64,000 bases of DNA from NCBI GenBank assembly GCA_045631525.1, contig JAZQUY010000005.1, positions 11,562 to 75,561 of the forward strand, read 5' to 3'. The stretch comes from SIG440 sp045631525 (GTDB lineage Bacteria > Bacillota > Clostridia > Monoglobales > Monoglobaceae). The notes under the pieces are model-generated. The model saw only the letters and a program-made list of their open reading frames with translations. It was not told the DNA's origin and searched no databases. Positions 14,488 through 22,318 of this stretch are shown piece by piece (the first letter of the stretch is position 1; every line of letters starts with the position of its first letter). Both the position numbers and the translations under genes were made by a program.

Positions 14488-14874
14488 ATGCCTATTGATA
14501 TCAAACAAAAACGGATTGAACACGGCTTTACCCTCGAACAACTGGGAGAAATGGTGGGTGTAAGCAAAAGCACCATAAAAAAATGGGAAAGCGGTTACAT
14601 AAAAAATATGAAAAGGGATAAAATCTTTAAGCTCGCCAATGCTTTGAATATCTCCCCTTTAGAACTTTTAAATATCCCCGAAACCTCTTCCACAGAAGAA
14701 ACTTTTATTCCGCTGGATGATGAAAACCGGCTTTTGCTTGAAAACGTTTTAAACTTTTCCATTTCCAAGGATACAGTTATATATTTTACGGATGGTTACG
14801 CCCATTGTTATAAATTTTCAGCCGATATTCTTAATATCTTTAAAAATATTTGTACTTCAGGCAATCACGACTGA
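14488..14874 (+). CDS. XRE-family transcriptional repressor (putative prophage CI-like)
   Basis: A 128-residue protein. Residues 3-58 form an XRE helix-turn-helix ('EHGFTLEQLGEMVGVSKST', 'IKKWESGYI', 'LANALNISPLELLNI'). The remaining ~65 residues are a small unknown C-terminal domain with no protease (LexA/CI-like Ser-Lys) motif visible, so RecA-driven self-cleavage is not obvious. The ATG at 14488 has AAAGGA eight bases upstream. It is transcribed away from the leftward operon and most likely keeps it silent. It could alternatively be a host gene flanking the element. Confidence 0.7.
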   Translation: MPIDIKQKRIEHGFTLEQLGEMVGVSKSTIKKWESGYIKNMKRDKIFKLANALNISPLELLNIPETSSTEETFIPLDDENRLLLENVLNFSISKDTVIYFTDGYAHCYKFSADILNIFKNICTSGNHD

Positions 14875-14891
14875 TTTTTTGCATAAAAAAT

Positions 14892-14923
14892 AGCCCTGCC
14901 TCCTGATTTTAGGAAGCAGGGCT
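14892..14923. terminator. Bidirectional rho-independent terminator
   Basis: Stem AGCCCTGC-c-TCCT / AGGA-a-GCAGGGCT with a 5-base loop. T-rich sequence follows on both strands. It ends both the XRE gene (plus) and the cyclophilin gene (minus). Confidence 0.85.
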
Positions 14924-14937
14924 TTCGCTTTGCTTTT

Positions 14938-15702
14938 TTAGTCTTCAATGATTGTAACCTTTTTCATTGTAATTGGTGTAACAGGGATTGCCATTTCACC
15001 CATGGAGTTGGGTTTTCTTTCAACATCCAAAAATCCGTCAACAACATCCATGCCCTCGATGACCTTTCCAAAAGCGGCATATTGTCCGTCGAGAAAGCTT
15101 GCATCATCATAACAGATAAAGAACTGACTTGATGCACTGTCAGGATCCATAGAACGAGCCATAGAAATCACGCCGCGCTGATGTGAAAGGGTGTTCTGAC
15201 TGAAACCATTTGATGAAAATTCACCTGGTATCTGAACTCCGCTTCCGCCCATACCTGTGCCCTCAGGGTCGCCGCCCTGTGCCATAAAGCCGTCTACAAC
15301 TCTGTGGAAGCCCACGCCGTCATAAAAACCGTCCGAAACCAAATCCACAAAGTTCTGAACTGTCTGTGGTGCATATGATGGATAAAGTTCAAGAACAAAC
15401 TCGCCGCCATCTTCCATTTCAACCAAAACCTTTACATTTTCCTCTGTCATCTTTTTGTCCTCCTCATTTTTTCCCTGAGCTACCGCAAGCTCGCCGTTTT
15501 CATTTGCTGTGGTTTTACCGGTCGCCGTCTGACTTGTCAAGACGGTGTCACTGTCTGAAGAAAATCCAAGCTTTTCAAAGCCACCTGTCGCTCCAATGGC
15601 AAACAAGCCAATCACACACACCACGGCAATAATACCCGCAACAGCTGATATAACTTTGGTTGGGGAATTCTTTTTTTTATTTAAATTTTTATTATTTTTC
15701 AT
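14938..15702 (-). CDS. Membrane-anchored cyclophilin-type peptidyl-prolyl isomerase
   Basis: A 254-residue protein. A basic N-terminus and one membrane helix ('VISAVAGIIAVVCVIGLFAIG', part) anchor it; a Thr/Asn/Glu linker follows to ~90. The cyclophilin domain spans ~88-252 with 'GVGFHRVVDGFMAQGGDP', 'ISMARSMDPDSASSQFFI' and 'LDGQYAAFGKV', including the catalytic Arg of FHRV and the QFFI core. It should speed proline isomerisation in exported proteins outside the membrane. It has its own promoter upstream and a strong GGAG ribosome binding site. First clearly host gene next to the prophage. Confidence 0.9.
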   Translation of the reverse strand: MKNNKNLNKKKNSPTKVISAVAGIIAVVCVIGLFAIGATGGFEKLGFSSDSDTVLTSQTATGKTTANENGELAVAQGKNEEDKKMTEENVKVLVEMEDGGEFVLELYPSYAPQTVQNFVDLVSDGFYDGVGFHRVVDGFMAQGGDPEGTGMGGSGVQIPGEFSSNGFSQNTLSHQRGVISMARSMDPDSASSQFFICYDDASFLDGQYAAFGKVIEGMDVVDGFLDVERKPNSMGEMAIPVTPITMKKVTIIED

Positions 15703-15741
15703 AAGAAAACTCCTTTTTCGACTTTTTATATTCTGAATTTA

Positions 15742-15770
15742 ATTGTAATTGTATAGACGCCTTTTGTCAA
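15742..15770 (-). promoter_or_regulatory. Promoter of the cyclophilin gene
   Basis: On the minus strand TTGACA (15765-15770), 17 bases and TACAAT (15742-15747), about 40 bases before the start codon. Confidence 0.65.
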
Positions 15771-15812
15771 TACTAAGAATGTTACATTTTTTTGAATTTT
15801 TCAGTTAACCTA

Positions 15813-15841
15813 TTGTTTTTAAAAGAAATATATGGTAATAT
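15813..15841 (+). promoter_or_regulatory. Promoter of ftsH
   Basis: TTGTTT (15813-15818), 17 bases, TAATAT (15836-15841) with an extended TGn before the -10. A short TCCGC/GCGGA hairpin lies in the leader. Start of ftsH is 80 bases further on. Confidence 0.55.
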
Positions 15842-15920
15842 ATATATACACTAAACTGGTATGTTTTGTCCGCTCAGCGTTGCGGAATATATATTCAAAA
15901 TTCAAACTGGAGGCGATCCC

Positions 15921-17798
15921 TTGAAAAAACCTTTACGCGGTTTAAGCTTTTATTTAATTTTATTTCTGATAATTCTCACCATATTTGTGGTTACATCAAC
16001 CCCTGAGCCAACCACCAAATATGTTTACTCCGACCTTCTCACGATGATAAAAACAGGTCAAGTGACAGAGCTCAAGATGGTGGAAGGCACAGCATATGCA
16101 ACACTTCTCGACAACACAAAAATTGAGGTTGCAACTCCCGGCTATTCCATCCTCTACCTCAGCGCAGGCGATGAAATTGACCGTCAAGTTGCTGCCGGCA
16201 CACTCAAAGTCGACACTCCTGAGCCGGTTTCGCCACCATGGTGGCTGAGCTTTTTGCCATCCCTTGGTCTTATTGTGATTATGATTGTCTTCTGGGTTAT
16301 TTTTATGCGTCAATCACAAGGTGGCGGAAAAGGCGGCGTTATGTCCTTTGGCAAAAGCCGTGCGAAAGTAACCGTTGACGATAAAAACAAAAAAACCTTT
16401 GATGATGTGGCAGGCGAAGACGAAGAAAAAGAAGAACTCAAGGAAATTGTGGACTTCCTCAAAGACCCCAAAAAATTCTGTGCCCTCGGCGCAAGAATCC
16501 CAAAAGGTGTTCTCCTGGTGGGCCCTCCCGGAACAGGTAAAACCTTGCTCGCCAAGGCTGTTGCCGGTGAAGCAGGCGTTCCTTTCTTCTCCATCTCAGG
16601 TTCAGATTTTGTGGAAATGTTTGTGGGTGTTGGTGCGTCACGTGTGCGCGACCTTTTTGAACATGCAAAGAAATCCGCACCCTGCATAGTTTTCATTGAC
16701 GAAATCGACGCCGTAGGCAGACAAAGAGGTGCAGGTCTCGGCGGCGGTCATGACGAAAGAGAACAAACCCTCAATCAGCTTCTTGTTGAAATGGATGGTT
16801 TTGGCATAAACGAAGGCGTTATCGTGATTGCTGCAACCAACCGTCCTGATATTCTGGACAGCGCACTCCTCCGCCCCGGTCGCTTTGACCGTCAGGTCCT
16901 GGTTGACGCTCCCGATGTCAAGGGCAGAGAGGAAATCCTCAAGGTCCACGCTAAAGGTAAGCCCCTGGCAGATGATGTCCGTCTTGATGTTCTTGCAAAA
17001 ACCACTGTTGGCTTCACAGGCGCAGACCTTGAAAACCTTATGAACGAGGCGGCACTCCGTGCAGCAAAGAACGGGGCAACCTCAATCACAATGTTTGACC
17101 TTGAAGAATCCATTATGAAAGTTATCGCAGGTCCCGAAAAGAAGACTCGTATTGTAACAGAAAAAGAGCGCAAACTCACAGCATACCACGAGGCAGGTCA
17201 CGCTGTTGTTTCAAAACTTCTTCCAACTCAGGACCGAGTTCATCAGATTTCAATCATCCCTCGTGGCAGAGCTGGTGGATACACACTGTCTCTCCCCAAG
17301 GAAGATGTTTCATACACCTCAAAGACTGAAATGCTTGAAGAAATTGTTTCACTCCTGGGCGGCAGAGTTTCAGAACAGCTGTTCCTTGGTGACATCAGCA
17401 CAGGTGCTTCAAACGACATCGAAAGAGCCACCGCAATCGCCAAGAATATGGTTATCAAATATGGTATGAGCAAAGCTCTTGGAACTCGTAGTTTTGGCAG
17501 CAGCAACGACGAAGTGTTTATCGGTCGTGACTTTGGTCACACAAAGGATTACAGCGAAGATGTGGCAGCAAAAATTGACAGCGAAATCAAGCGCATAATT
17601 GACGAGTGTTACGCCCGCTCCGAAGAGCTTCTCAGGGAAAACTCAGACAAAGTAAAAACAACCGCCGAGCTTCTCCTTGAAAAAGAAAAGGTTGATGCCG
17701 CTGAATTTGATGCACTTTTCGCAGAAACTCCGGCGAGCAATGAAGCTTCAACAGTTGAAAGTGAAACTGCTCCATCAGAAATCACAGATAACGAATAA
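15921..17798 (+). CDS. ftsH: ATP-dependent zinc metalloprotease FtsH
   Basis: A 625-residue membrane protease that degrades damaged or regulatory membrane and cytoplasmic proteins. Two membrane helices lie at ~9-26 and ~108-130, flanking an extracytoplasmic domain. The AAA module has Walker A GPPGTGKT (~201), Walker B 'VFIDEIDA' and an arginine-finger region 'LLRPGRFDRQV'. The protease has HEAGH (~422), the zinc site, with the third ligand Asp in 'GDISTGASND'. The start is TTG at 15921, since GGAGG lies 7 bases before it; the longer frame has none. Normal length for the family. Followed by a weak hairpin and ispE. Confidence 0.97.
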   Translation: MKKPLRGLSFYLILFLIILTIFVVTSTPEPTTKYVYSDLLTMIKTGQVTELKMVEGTAYATLLDNTKIEVATPGYSILYLSAGDEIDRQVAAGTLKVDTPEPVSPPWWLSFLPSLGLIVIMIVFWVIFMRQSQGGGKGGVMSFGKSRAKVTVDDKNKKTFDDVAGEDEEKEELKEIVDFLKDPKKFCALGARIPKGVLLVGPPGTGKTLLAKAVAGEAGVPFFSISGSDFVEMFVGVGASRVRDLFEHAKKSAPCIVFIDEIDAVGRQRGAGLGGGHDEREQTLNQLLVEMDGFGINEGVIVIAATNRPDILDSALLRPGRFDRQVLVDAPDVKGREEILKVHAKGKPLADDVRLDVLAKTTVGFTGADLENLMNEAALRAAKNGATSITMFDLEESIMKVIAGPEKKTRIVTEKERKLTAYHEAGHAVVSKLLPTQDRVHQISIIPRGRAGGYTLSLPKEDVSYTSKTEMLEEIVSLLGGRVSEQLFLGDISTGASNDIERATAIAKNMVIKYGMSKALGTRSFGSSNDEVFIGRDFGHTKDYSEDVAAKIDSEIKRIIDECYARSEELLRENSDKVKTTAELLLEKEKVDAAEFDALFAETPASNEASTVESETAPSEITDNE

Positions 17799-17803
17799 TA
17801 TAA

Positions 17804-17837
17804 AAACGAGAAATTTGCCCTTGCAAGTTTCTCGTTT
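17804..17837 (+). terminator. Hairpin between ftsH and ispE (weak terminator or attenuator)
   Basis: Stem AAACGAGAAA / TTTCTCGTTT with an inner TGC/GCA pairing and a CCTT loop. The following T-run is poor (AGTTTA), so partial read-through into ispE is likely. Confidence 0.55.
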
Positions 17838-17856
17838 AGTTTAAAAAGGAACTATT

Positions 17857-18711
17857 ATGAAAAAAGAATTGGAAATCAAATGCCCTGCAAAAATAAATCT
17901 TTCCCTTGATGTAATAAATCGCCGCGATGACGGCTATCACAATCTTTCGATGATTATGCATGAAATAAATCTTTTTGATATTTTGAAAATATCCATCTGC
18001 GATTCTACCACTTCCACTATCCAGTTTTCCTGCGATAACGAAGATATACCCACCGACGATAGCAATCTTGTTGTAAAGATGGCGAAATTATTTTTTGAAA
18101 AAACCGGTATAACCGCATCGGCAAGAATTCATTTATGCAAAAATATTCCCTCAGGAGCAGGTCTCGGTGGCGGCTCTTCTGATGCCGCAGGAACACTTTC
18201 TGCGCTCAACACCCTTTTTGAGAATCCACTTGAGGCCACAGAGCTCAAAACTCTGGCCAAATCCCTAGGGGCAGACGTTCCGTTTTTTCTGCACGGCGGC
18301 TGTATGCTTGCCGAGGGTATCGGCGAAATTCTTACTCCATTGCCTCCGCTTGGAAACGCATTTGTTGTTGTGGCAAAACCTGACATTAGCATTTCAACCG
18401 CTTATGTTTACAAAAACCTTGTTCTTGACGAAACTACAATACACCCCGACATAAAGGCGTCAATTTCGGCACTTCAAAATGGCGACATTGATGCATTGGC
18501 AAAAACAGCCGGAAACGTCCTTGAAACTGTTGCCGAAAAAATGCATCCCGAAATCAGCGAATACAAAAAAAAGATGCTTGCACTTGGTGCTTCATACTCC
18601 CTTATGAGTGGCAGCGGCTCATCAGTCTTCGGGGTTTTCAAAGACAAACTTTCCGCCGAAAAAGCCTTGTCAGAATTTAGGAAAATCACAGAAGAATCAT
18701 ACCTTGTATAA
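17857..18711 (+). CDS. ispE: 4-diphosphocytidyl-2-C-methyl-D-erythritol kinase IspE
   Basis: A 284-residue GHMP kinase of the MEP isoprenoid pathway. It phosphorylates the 2-OH of CDP-ME with ATP in the cytoplasm. The N-terminus has 'CPAKINLSLDVINRRDDGYH', the substrate-binding signature of IspE. The ATP loop is 'PSGAGLGGGSSDAAG' at ~91-105. A third GHMP motif appears in 'SYSLMSGSGSSVFGVF' near the end. Length and motifs are normal. AAAGGA precedes the ATG. It follows ftsH with 58 bases between, probably co-transcribed in part, and ends at a strong terminator. Confidence 0.95.
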   Translation: MKKELEIKCPAKINLSLDVINRRDDGYHNLSMIMHEINLFDILKISICDSTTSTIQFSCDNEDIPTDDSNLVVKMAKLFFEKTGITASARIHLCKNIPSGAGLGGGSSDAAGTLSALNTLFENPLEATELKTLAKSLGADVPFFLHGGCMLAEGIGEILTPLPPLGNAFVVVAKPDISISTAYVYKNLVLDETTIHPDIKASISALQNGDIDALAKTAGNVLETVAEKMHPEISEYKKKMLALGASYSLMSGSGSSVFGVFKDKLSAEKALSEFRKITEESYLV

Positions 18712-18715
18712 AAGC

Positions 18716-18745
18716 AAAACGGCTTGCCCTTGGGCAAGCCGTTTT
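18716..18745. terminator. Bidirectional terminator between ispE and the minus operon
   Basis: Perfect 14-bp stem AAAACGGCTTGCCC / GGGCAAGCCGTTTT with a TT loop, T-rich on both sides. Confidence 0.85.
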
Positions 18746-18760
18746 ATTATATTATAAACC

Positions 18761-19234
18761 TTATTTTTTAGTAAAACCGCCTTTAACCATCACAATAACG
18801 TCACTGCTTGCTCTTATTCCTCTGCCATCAGCCAGCGGAACAATCAAAAGATGATTGGCTGGCATATCACTTCCGTCCGCCAAATCAAAGCCTGCTGTTG
18901 TGTCTGCAATTCCACCCTTTTCTGTCGCAATGATTGTTGCTTTTCCCATTCTTAAGATAAGCTCTGTTCCTGCGGAACAAATTATTTCCTGTCCGGCACT
19001 TGCTTCCACAACCTCAAAGGACGCGGCAGCACCTGCGGTTCCATTTCCTGTTTTCAGTCCCGCTATGGCACTTTCAACATACTTTTCGATTTTCGGCATC
19101 AACACATCATCAATATATGATTTTGTAATCAGCGGGTCGTCCTCGCCTCCAGGCTCTGCCAGAACCACTGTAAACATAAGGCTCAGCACCACAAGTGCCA
19201 ACGCGATTTTGAATTTCTTATTGTTCTTTTTCAT
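18761..19234 (-). CDS. Secreted protein of unknown function
   Basis: A 157-residue protein with a signal peptide (basic KKNNKKFK, hydrophobic core ~9-25, likely cleavage after VLA). The mature part has a helix 'SYIDDVLMPKIEKYVESAI', a Gly/Ala linker, and a beta-rich domain with 'FEVVEASAGQEIICSAGTE', 'RMGKATIIATEKGGIAD' and 'ANHLLIVPLADGRGI'. I recognise this as a type of protein seen in other Clostridia but cannot name a family. It is the last gene of the minus operon, 27 bases after mazF. The domain pattern suggests an extracytoplasmic beta structure; function unknown. Confidence 0.65.
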   Translation of the reverse strand: MKKNNKKFKIALALVVLSLMFTVVLAEPGGEDDPLITKSYIDDVLMPKIEKYVESAIAGLKTGNGTAGAAASFEVVEASAGQEIICSAGTELILRMGKATIIATEKGGIADTTAGFDLADGSDMPANHLLIVPLADGRGIRASSDVIVMVKGGFTKK

Positions 19235-19261
19235 TTTTATCCTCCTCCAAAAAATTTTGGG

Positions 19262-19606
19262 TTAAATAAGTCCGAAGCTTATTTCAAGTGCTTCATTTAC
19301 TCTGGTCATAAGTTCATCATCCAAATGCCCTATTTTCTCTTTGAGCCGTCTTTTGTCGATGGTCCTTATTTGTTCTGCCAAAACCACCGAATCCTTTGAA
19401 AGCCCATATTCATTGGCATCAATTTCAATATGTGTCGGCATTTTCGCCTTGTTTATCTGCGAGGTAATGGCCGTGGCAATCACCGTAGGGCTGTATTTGT
19501 TGCCTATATCATTCTGAATAATAAGCACAGGTCTCACCCCGCCTTGTTCAGAGCCCACCACAGGGCTCAAATCTGCGTAATAAATGTCGCCTCTTTTAAT
19601 TATCAC
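19262..19606 (-). CDS. mazF: MazF/PemK-family endoribonuclease toxin (NdoA-like)
   Basis: A 114-residue protein with the MazF/NdoA pattern: 'IIKRGDIYYADLSPVVGSEQ' at the start, 'GVRPVLIIQNDIGN', 'PTVIATAITSQINK' and 'SVVLAEQIRTIDKRRL'. The catalytic Arg (GVRP) and Thr (AITSQ) are present. It cleaves mRNA at short specific sequences when free of antitoxin. The start is GTG, with GGAG 11 bases upstream, 2 bases after the antitoxin stop. Position directly downstream of alr and mazE is typical of Firmicutes. Confidence 0.93.
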   Translation of the reverse strand: MIIKRGDIYYADLSPVVGSEQGGVRPVLIIQNDIGNKYSPTVIATAITSQINKAKMPTHIEIDANEYGLSKDSVVLAEQIRTIDKRRLKEKIGHLDDELMTRVNEALEISFGLI

Positions 19607-19608
19607 AA

Positions 19609-19806
19609 TTATTCACACTCCGCAAGTTTTTGTTCAGCAAGTGTGAGTGCTTCGTTATCCGAAAACACACTCTCCTCTGCCAAACCAAGATTGATGCGGG
19701 ACATTTCTTCGTAACCTTTTTTCAGCAAATCAGCACAAGTCTCACTGAGTTCCGCAAGGACAGCCTTGCTTTTTTCACATTCATCTGTCACAAAAGGCAC
19801 CCCCAT
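19609..19806 (-). CDS. MazE-like antitoxin lacking the usual N-terminal RHH domain
   Basis: A 65-residue protein whose second half ('LLKKGYEEMSRINLGLAEES') matches the C-terminal toxin-binding part of EndoAI/MazE antitoxins. The family is usually about 90-95 residues, with a ribbon-helix-helix DNA-binding domain first. Here only ~28 residues precede the match and no beta strand-helix-helix is evident. The ATG has AAAGGG upstream and a TATAAT box (19823-19828) just before it, so the short form is not a mis-called start. It may neutralise MazF without binding DNA itself, or with another repressor. See finding. Confidence 0.75.
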   Translation of the reverse strand: MGVPFVTDECEKSKAVLAELSETCADLLKKGYEEMSRINLGLAEESVFSDNEALTLAEQKLAECE

Positions 19807-19822
19807 ATCAATCCCTTTTTAC

Positions 19823-19828
19823 ATTATA
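19823..19828 (-). promoter_or_regulatory. -10 box upstream of the mazEF pair
   Basis: TATAAT on the minus strand, 17 bases before the antitoxin ATG, with no good -35. It partly overlaps the small dyad ATAC-TGC-GTAT. It could let the toxin pair be expressed apart from the upstream alr operon. Confidence 0.4.
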
Positions 19829-19880
19829 CGCAGTATGACTTGTCCGGGCTAATCGCAAATACAATTACTCATTTATGTAT

Positions 19881-21074
19881 TTACATACCATATTCACGCA
19901 AAATGTAATTGAGTGATTTAACAACCATTCCATCCTTGATATAAACGCGGGGAACCCGCCTTGCCACATTGCACACTATTTCATAATTGATTGTGCCCAA
20001 AGCGTCCGCAAGGCAATCTGCAGAAACACCGTTTTCTGATGCTTTGCCAAACAAGGTAACTTCGTCACCGACATTTATATTATTAACCTTTGAAACGTCA
20101 ATCATACATTGGTCCATACAAATTCTTCCTACTTGTTTTGCTCTTTTTCCGCCTGCCATCATCTCTGCGAAATTTGAAAGAGCCCTTGGGTATCCGTCAG
20201 CATACCCCACCGACACCGTGGCAATCTTTGATTTGCCCTCTGTGCAGTATGTCCTTCCATAGCTGAGCGACACACCTTCATCAAGCTCTTTTATAGCAGT
20301 AATACGAGCCTTAAAGCTCATAACAGGAATTAAATCCAACAGCCTTTTATCAAAACCCTTTGATGGATAAAGACCGTACATCATTATACCCAATCTCACC
20401 ATATCAAGGTGCATTTCGGGGAACTTCGCCGCCGCAGCACTGTTGCATATATGCTTTATTGGAATCCGAATACCCTCTTCGTCCAGTTCTTTAGCAACCG
20501 CCAAAAACCGATTGTATTGCATATAAGTGTAATCATAATCTTCGTCATCAGCCGATGCAAAATGCGAGAAAATCCCTTCAATTTCAAGCCCAGTAAGCTT
20601 TGAGATTTTTAGAATTTCGCTGCAGGTATCTTTTTTTCTTTCTTCAGTATCCGAAAGAAACCCTATTCTGGACATCCCTGTGTCTATTTTTATATGAATT
20701 TTTGCTGTTTTATTAAGTTTTTTTGCTGCGCTCGAAAGTTTTTCAGCGAAGCCAACATCCGAAACAGTAGCCGTAATATCATACTTTACAATCTCTTCTA
20801 TCTCACTGTAAGCAGAGTTCCCAAGCACCATAATCGGCACGTTAATTCCCAGTTCCCGAAGTTCAACAGCCTCACAAACCCATGCAACGCCAAGATAATC
20901 GGCTCCGTTTTCAATAGCGGTTTTTGCCACTTCAAAAACGCCGTGTCCATATGCATCAGCCTTGACAACAGCCATCATCCGAGTGCCTTTTTTTATGCAT
21001 TTTTTTATTTCTCTCAGGTTATGTTTCAGGGCATCAAGGTCTATTTCTGCCCATGCTCTGTTTCTTTCTTCCAA
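19881..21074 (-). CDS. alr: Alanine racemase
   Basis: A 397-residue PLP enzyme converting L- to D-alanine for peptidoglycan. The PLP lysine is Lys38 in 'AVVKADAYGHG'. The C-terminal beta domain has the catalytic Tyr in 'SLSYGRTYCTE'. Other conserved parts are 'GMSRIGF', 'HICNSAAA' and 'MVRLGIMMYG'. It starts with TTG, preceded by AAAGGAGAGG six to seven bases upstream. Length is slightly above the usual ~370-390. It follows the AcpS-NnrD gene by 27 bases and precedes mazEF, an arrangement well known in Firmicutes. Confidence 0.95.
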   Translation of the reverse strand: MEERNRAWAEIDLDALKHNLREIKKCIKKGTRMMAVVKADAYGHGVFEVAKTAIENGADYLGVAWVCEAVELRELGINVPIMVLGNSAYSEIEEIVKYDITATVSDVGFAEKLSSAAKKLNKTAKIHIKIDTGMSRIGFLSDTEERKKDTCSEILKISKLTGLEIEGIFSHFASADDEDYDYTYMQYNRFLAVAKELDEEGIRIPIKHICNSAAAAKFPEMHLDMVRLGIMMYGLYPSKGFDKRLLDLIPVMSFKARITAIKELDEGVSLSYGRTYCTEGKSKIATVSVGYADGYPRALSNFAEMMAGGKRAKQVGRICMDQCMIDVSKVNNINVGDEVTLFGKASENGVSADCLADALGTINYEIVCNVARRVPRVYIKDGMVVKSLNYILREYGM

Positions 21075-21101
21075 AATACCCCTCTCCTTTTATCATGTTT
21101 T

Positions 21102-22316
21102 TTAAATCTCAATTTCTGATTTGATTGCCAAAGGCAATTTTTCCAAAACATCCGATGCAATAAGCCCATGGATGCCTTTTTCAAGCATAGCCGCATCGCC
21201 TGCCTTGCCGTGAATATACGCACCCAGAACCGCCGCGTCAAAACACTCGAGTCCCTGTCCCAAAAACGATGCAATAACTCCCGAAAGAACATCACCCATC
21301 CCGGCTGTTGCCATTCCCGGATTTCCCGAGGGATTGATTTTTACATCGTCATTTTCATTCGCCACGACAGTGTCCTTTCCTTTAAGTACCACAGTTACCC
21401 CATATTCCTTTGCGAAGCGCGACGCTATACCACATCTGTCTTTCGCTATATCCTGGGTTGTAACTCCCAAAAGCCTTGCCATTTCACCAGGATGAGGCGT
21501 TATAACCACTTGACATTTCTTTTCCTTAAGAATTTCGCAATCTGATTTCAGGGCATTGAGCCCGTCTGCATCTATCACAAGCTTGCCGCTGTACTGAGCA
21601 AGAATTCCAAAAAGAATATCTTTTATATCTTTATTTTGCGAAAGTCCGGGTCCAAAAACCACTGCATCCGCTTTTCCTGCTTCGGCAATAATTTCCTTCA
21701 TTGCTCCGTGGCAAATGCTACCGCTTTCAGCATCAAGCCCCACCGTAATAATTTCAGGCACCATAGAGTCAACAATCATTCTTTCATCCTTTGGAACAGC
21801 CACTGTCACCAGCCCGCTGCCCGAGCGAAGAGCGCTTTTTGCCGCAAGTACAGCAGCCCCCGTCATACCTTTCGAGCCTGCAACCACCAAAACGCGACCG
21901 CAATCACCTTTATGCGCATCAGTCTTTCGTTTTGGAATCATTTCACCCATTTCTGAATCAACATAGGGCACAACAAACGCATCGCCGCAAACCACTGCCA
22001 CCGCAGAAGTTTTGTTATGTGAAATACTCAGGGACACATCCTGACGCACATCCTTATACACCACAAAAGGAGCATTCATTTCATCGTGTTCAACTGAAAT
22101 AAGCGAAAGTTCAAGGCTTTTGATGCCACATTTTTTATATTTAAGAAAAGCCTCTTTTGCGGCATAAAAACCCGCAAGCGTCTCCATTCGGCTGCCATTT
22201 TCCCTGAAATAATCAATTTCACTTTTTGAGAATACTCTGCCCAAAAACCTTTTATTTTTCTTAACTGCCTTTTCAATCCGTGAAATTTCTATAATATCAA
22301 CACCGCAATTTTTCAT
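21102..22316 (-). CDS. acpS: Fused holo-ACP synthase (AcpS) and ADP-dependent NAD(P)H-hydrate dehydratase (NnrD)
   Basis: A 404-residue two-domain protein. Residues 1-~118 are AcpS: 'GVDIIEISRIEKAV' with the metal-binding Asp, 'FYAAKEAFLK' with catalytic Glu/Lys, and 'VSLSISHNKTSAVAVV'. It transfers phosphopantetheine from CoA to acyl carrier protein. Residues ~130-404 are NnrD: 'GRVLVVAGSKGMTGA', 'AVVFGPGLSQN', 'LVIDADGLNAL', 'VVITPHPGEMARLL' and 'NPGMATAGMGDVLSGV', which repairs hydrated NAD(P)H using ADP or ATP. The usual NnrE epimerase domain is absent. ATG at 22316 is close behind the DUF6106-like gene. Fusion is in one clean frame. Confidence 0.93.
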   Translation of the reverse strand: MKNCGVDIIEISRIEKAVKKNKRFLGRVFSKSEIDYFRENGSRMETLAGFYAAKEAFLKYKKCGIKSLELSLISVEHDEMNAPFVVYKDVRQDVSLSISHNKTSAVAVVCGDAFVVPYVDSEMGEMIPKRKTDAHKGDCGRVLVVAGSKGMTGAAVLAAKSALRSGSGLVTVAVPKDERMIVDSMVPEIITVGLDAESGSICHGAMKEIIAEAGKADAVVFGPGLSQNKDIKDILFGILAQYSGKLVIDADGLNALKSDCEILKEKKCQVVITPHPGEMARLLGVTTQDIAKDRCGIASRFAKEYGVTVVLKGKDTVVANENDDVKINPSGNPGMATAGMGDVLSGVIASFLGQGLECFDAAVLGAYIHGKAGDAAMLEKGIHGLIASDVLEKLPLAIKSEIEI

Positions 22317-22318
22317 AT

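Larger units (their letters stand above)
1..14874. mobile_element. Prophage-like element (left part outside the window)
   Basis: This block holds a contiguous minus-strand siphovirus late module: putative small terminase, large terminase, portal, scaffold, capsid, connectors, tail, baseplate, holin and amidase. It is preceded by three small regulatory genes and a divergent XRE repressor. Gene order and tight overlaps match a long-tailed Firmicutes phage with a PBSX-type terminase. No integrase, excisionase, primase, single-strand binding protein or recombinase is visible on the right side, where they would normally lie between repressor and terminase. The left end is outside the window, so completeness and attachment sites cannot be judged. 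The right limit is taken as the end of the XRE gene, just before a bidirectional terminator and a host cyclophilin. Confidence 0.9.

Noticed and set aside
16310..16696. Minus-strand open frames within ftsH
   Set aside because: Opposite the conserved AAA domain and without family resemblance; shadow.
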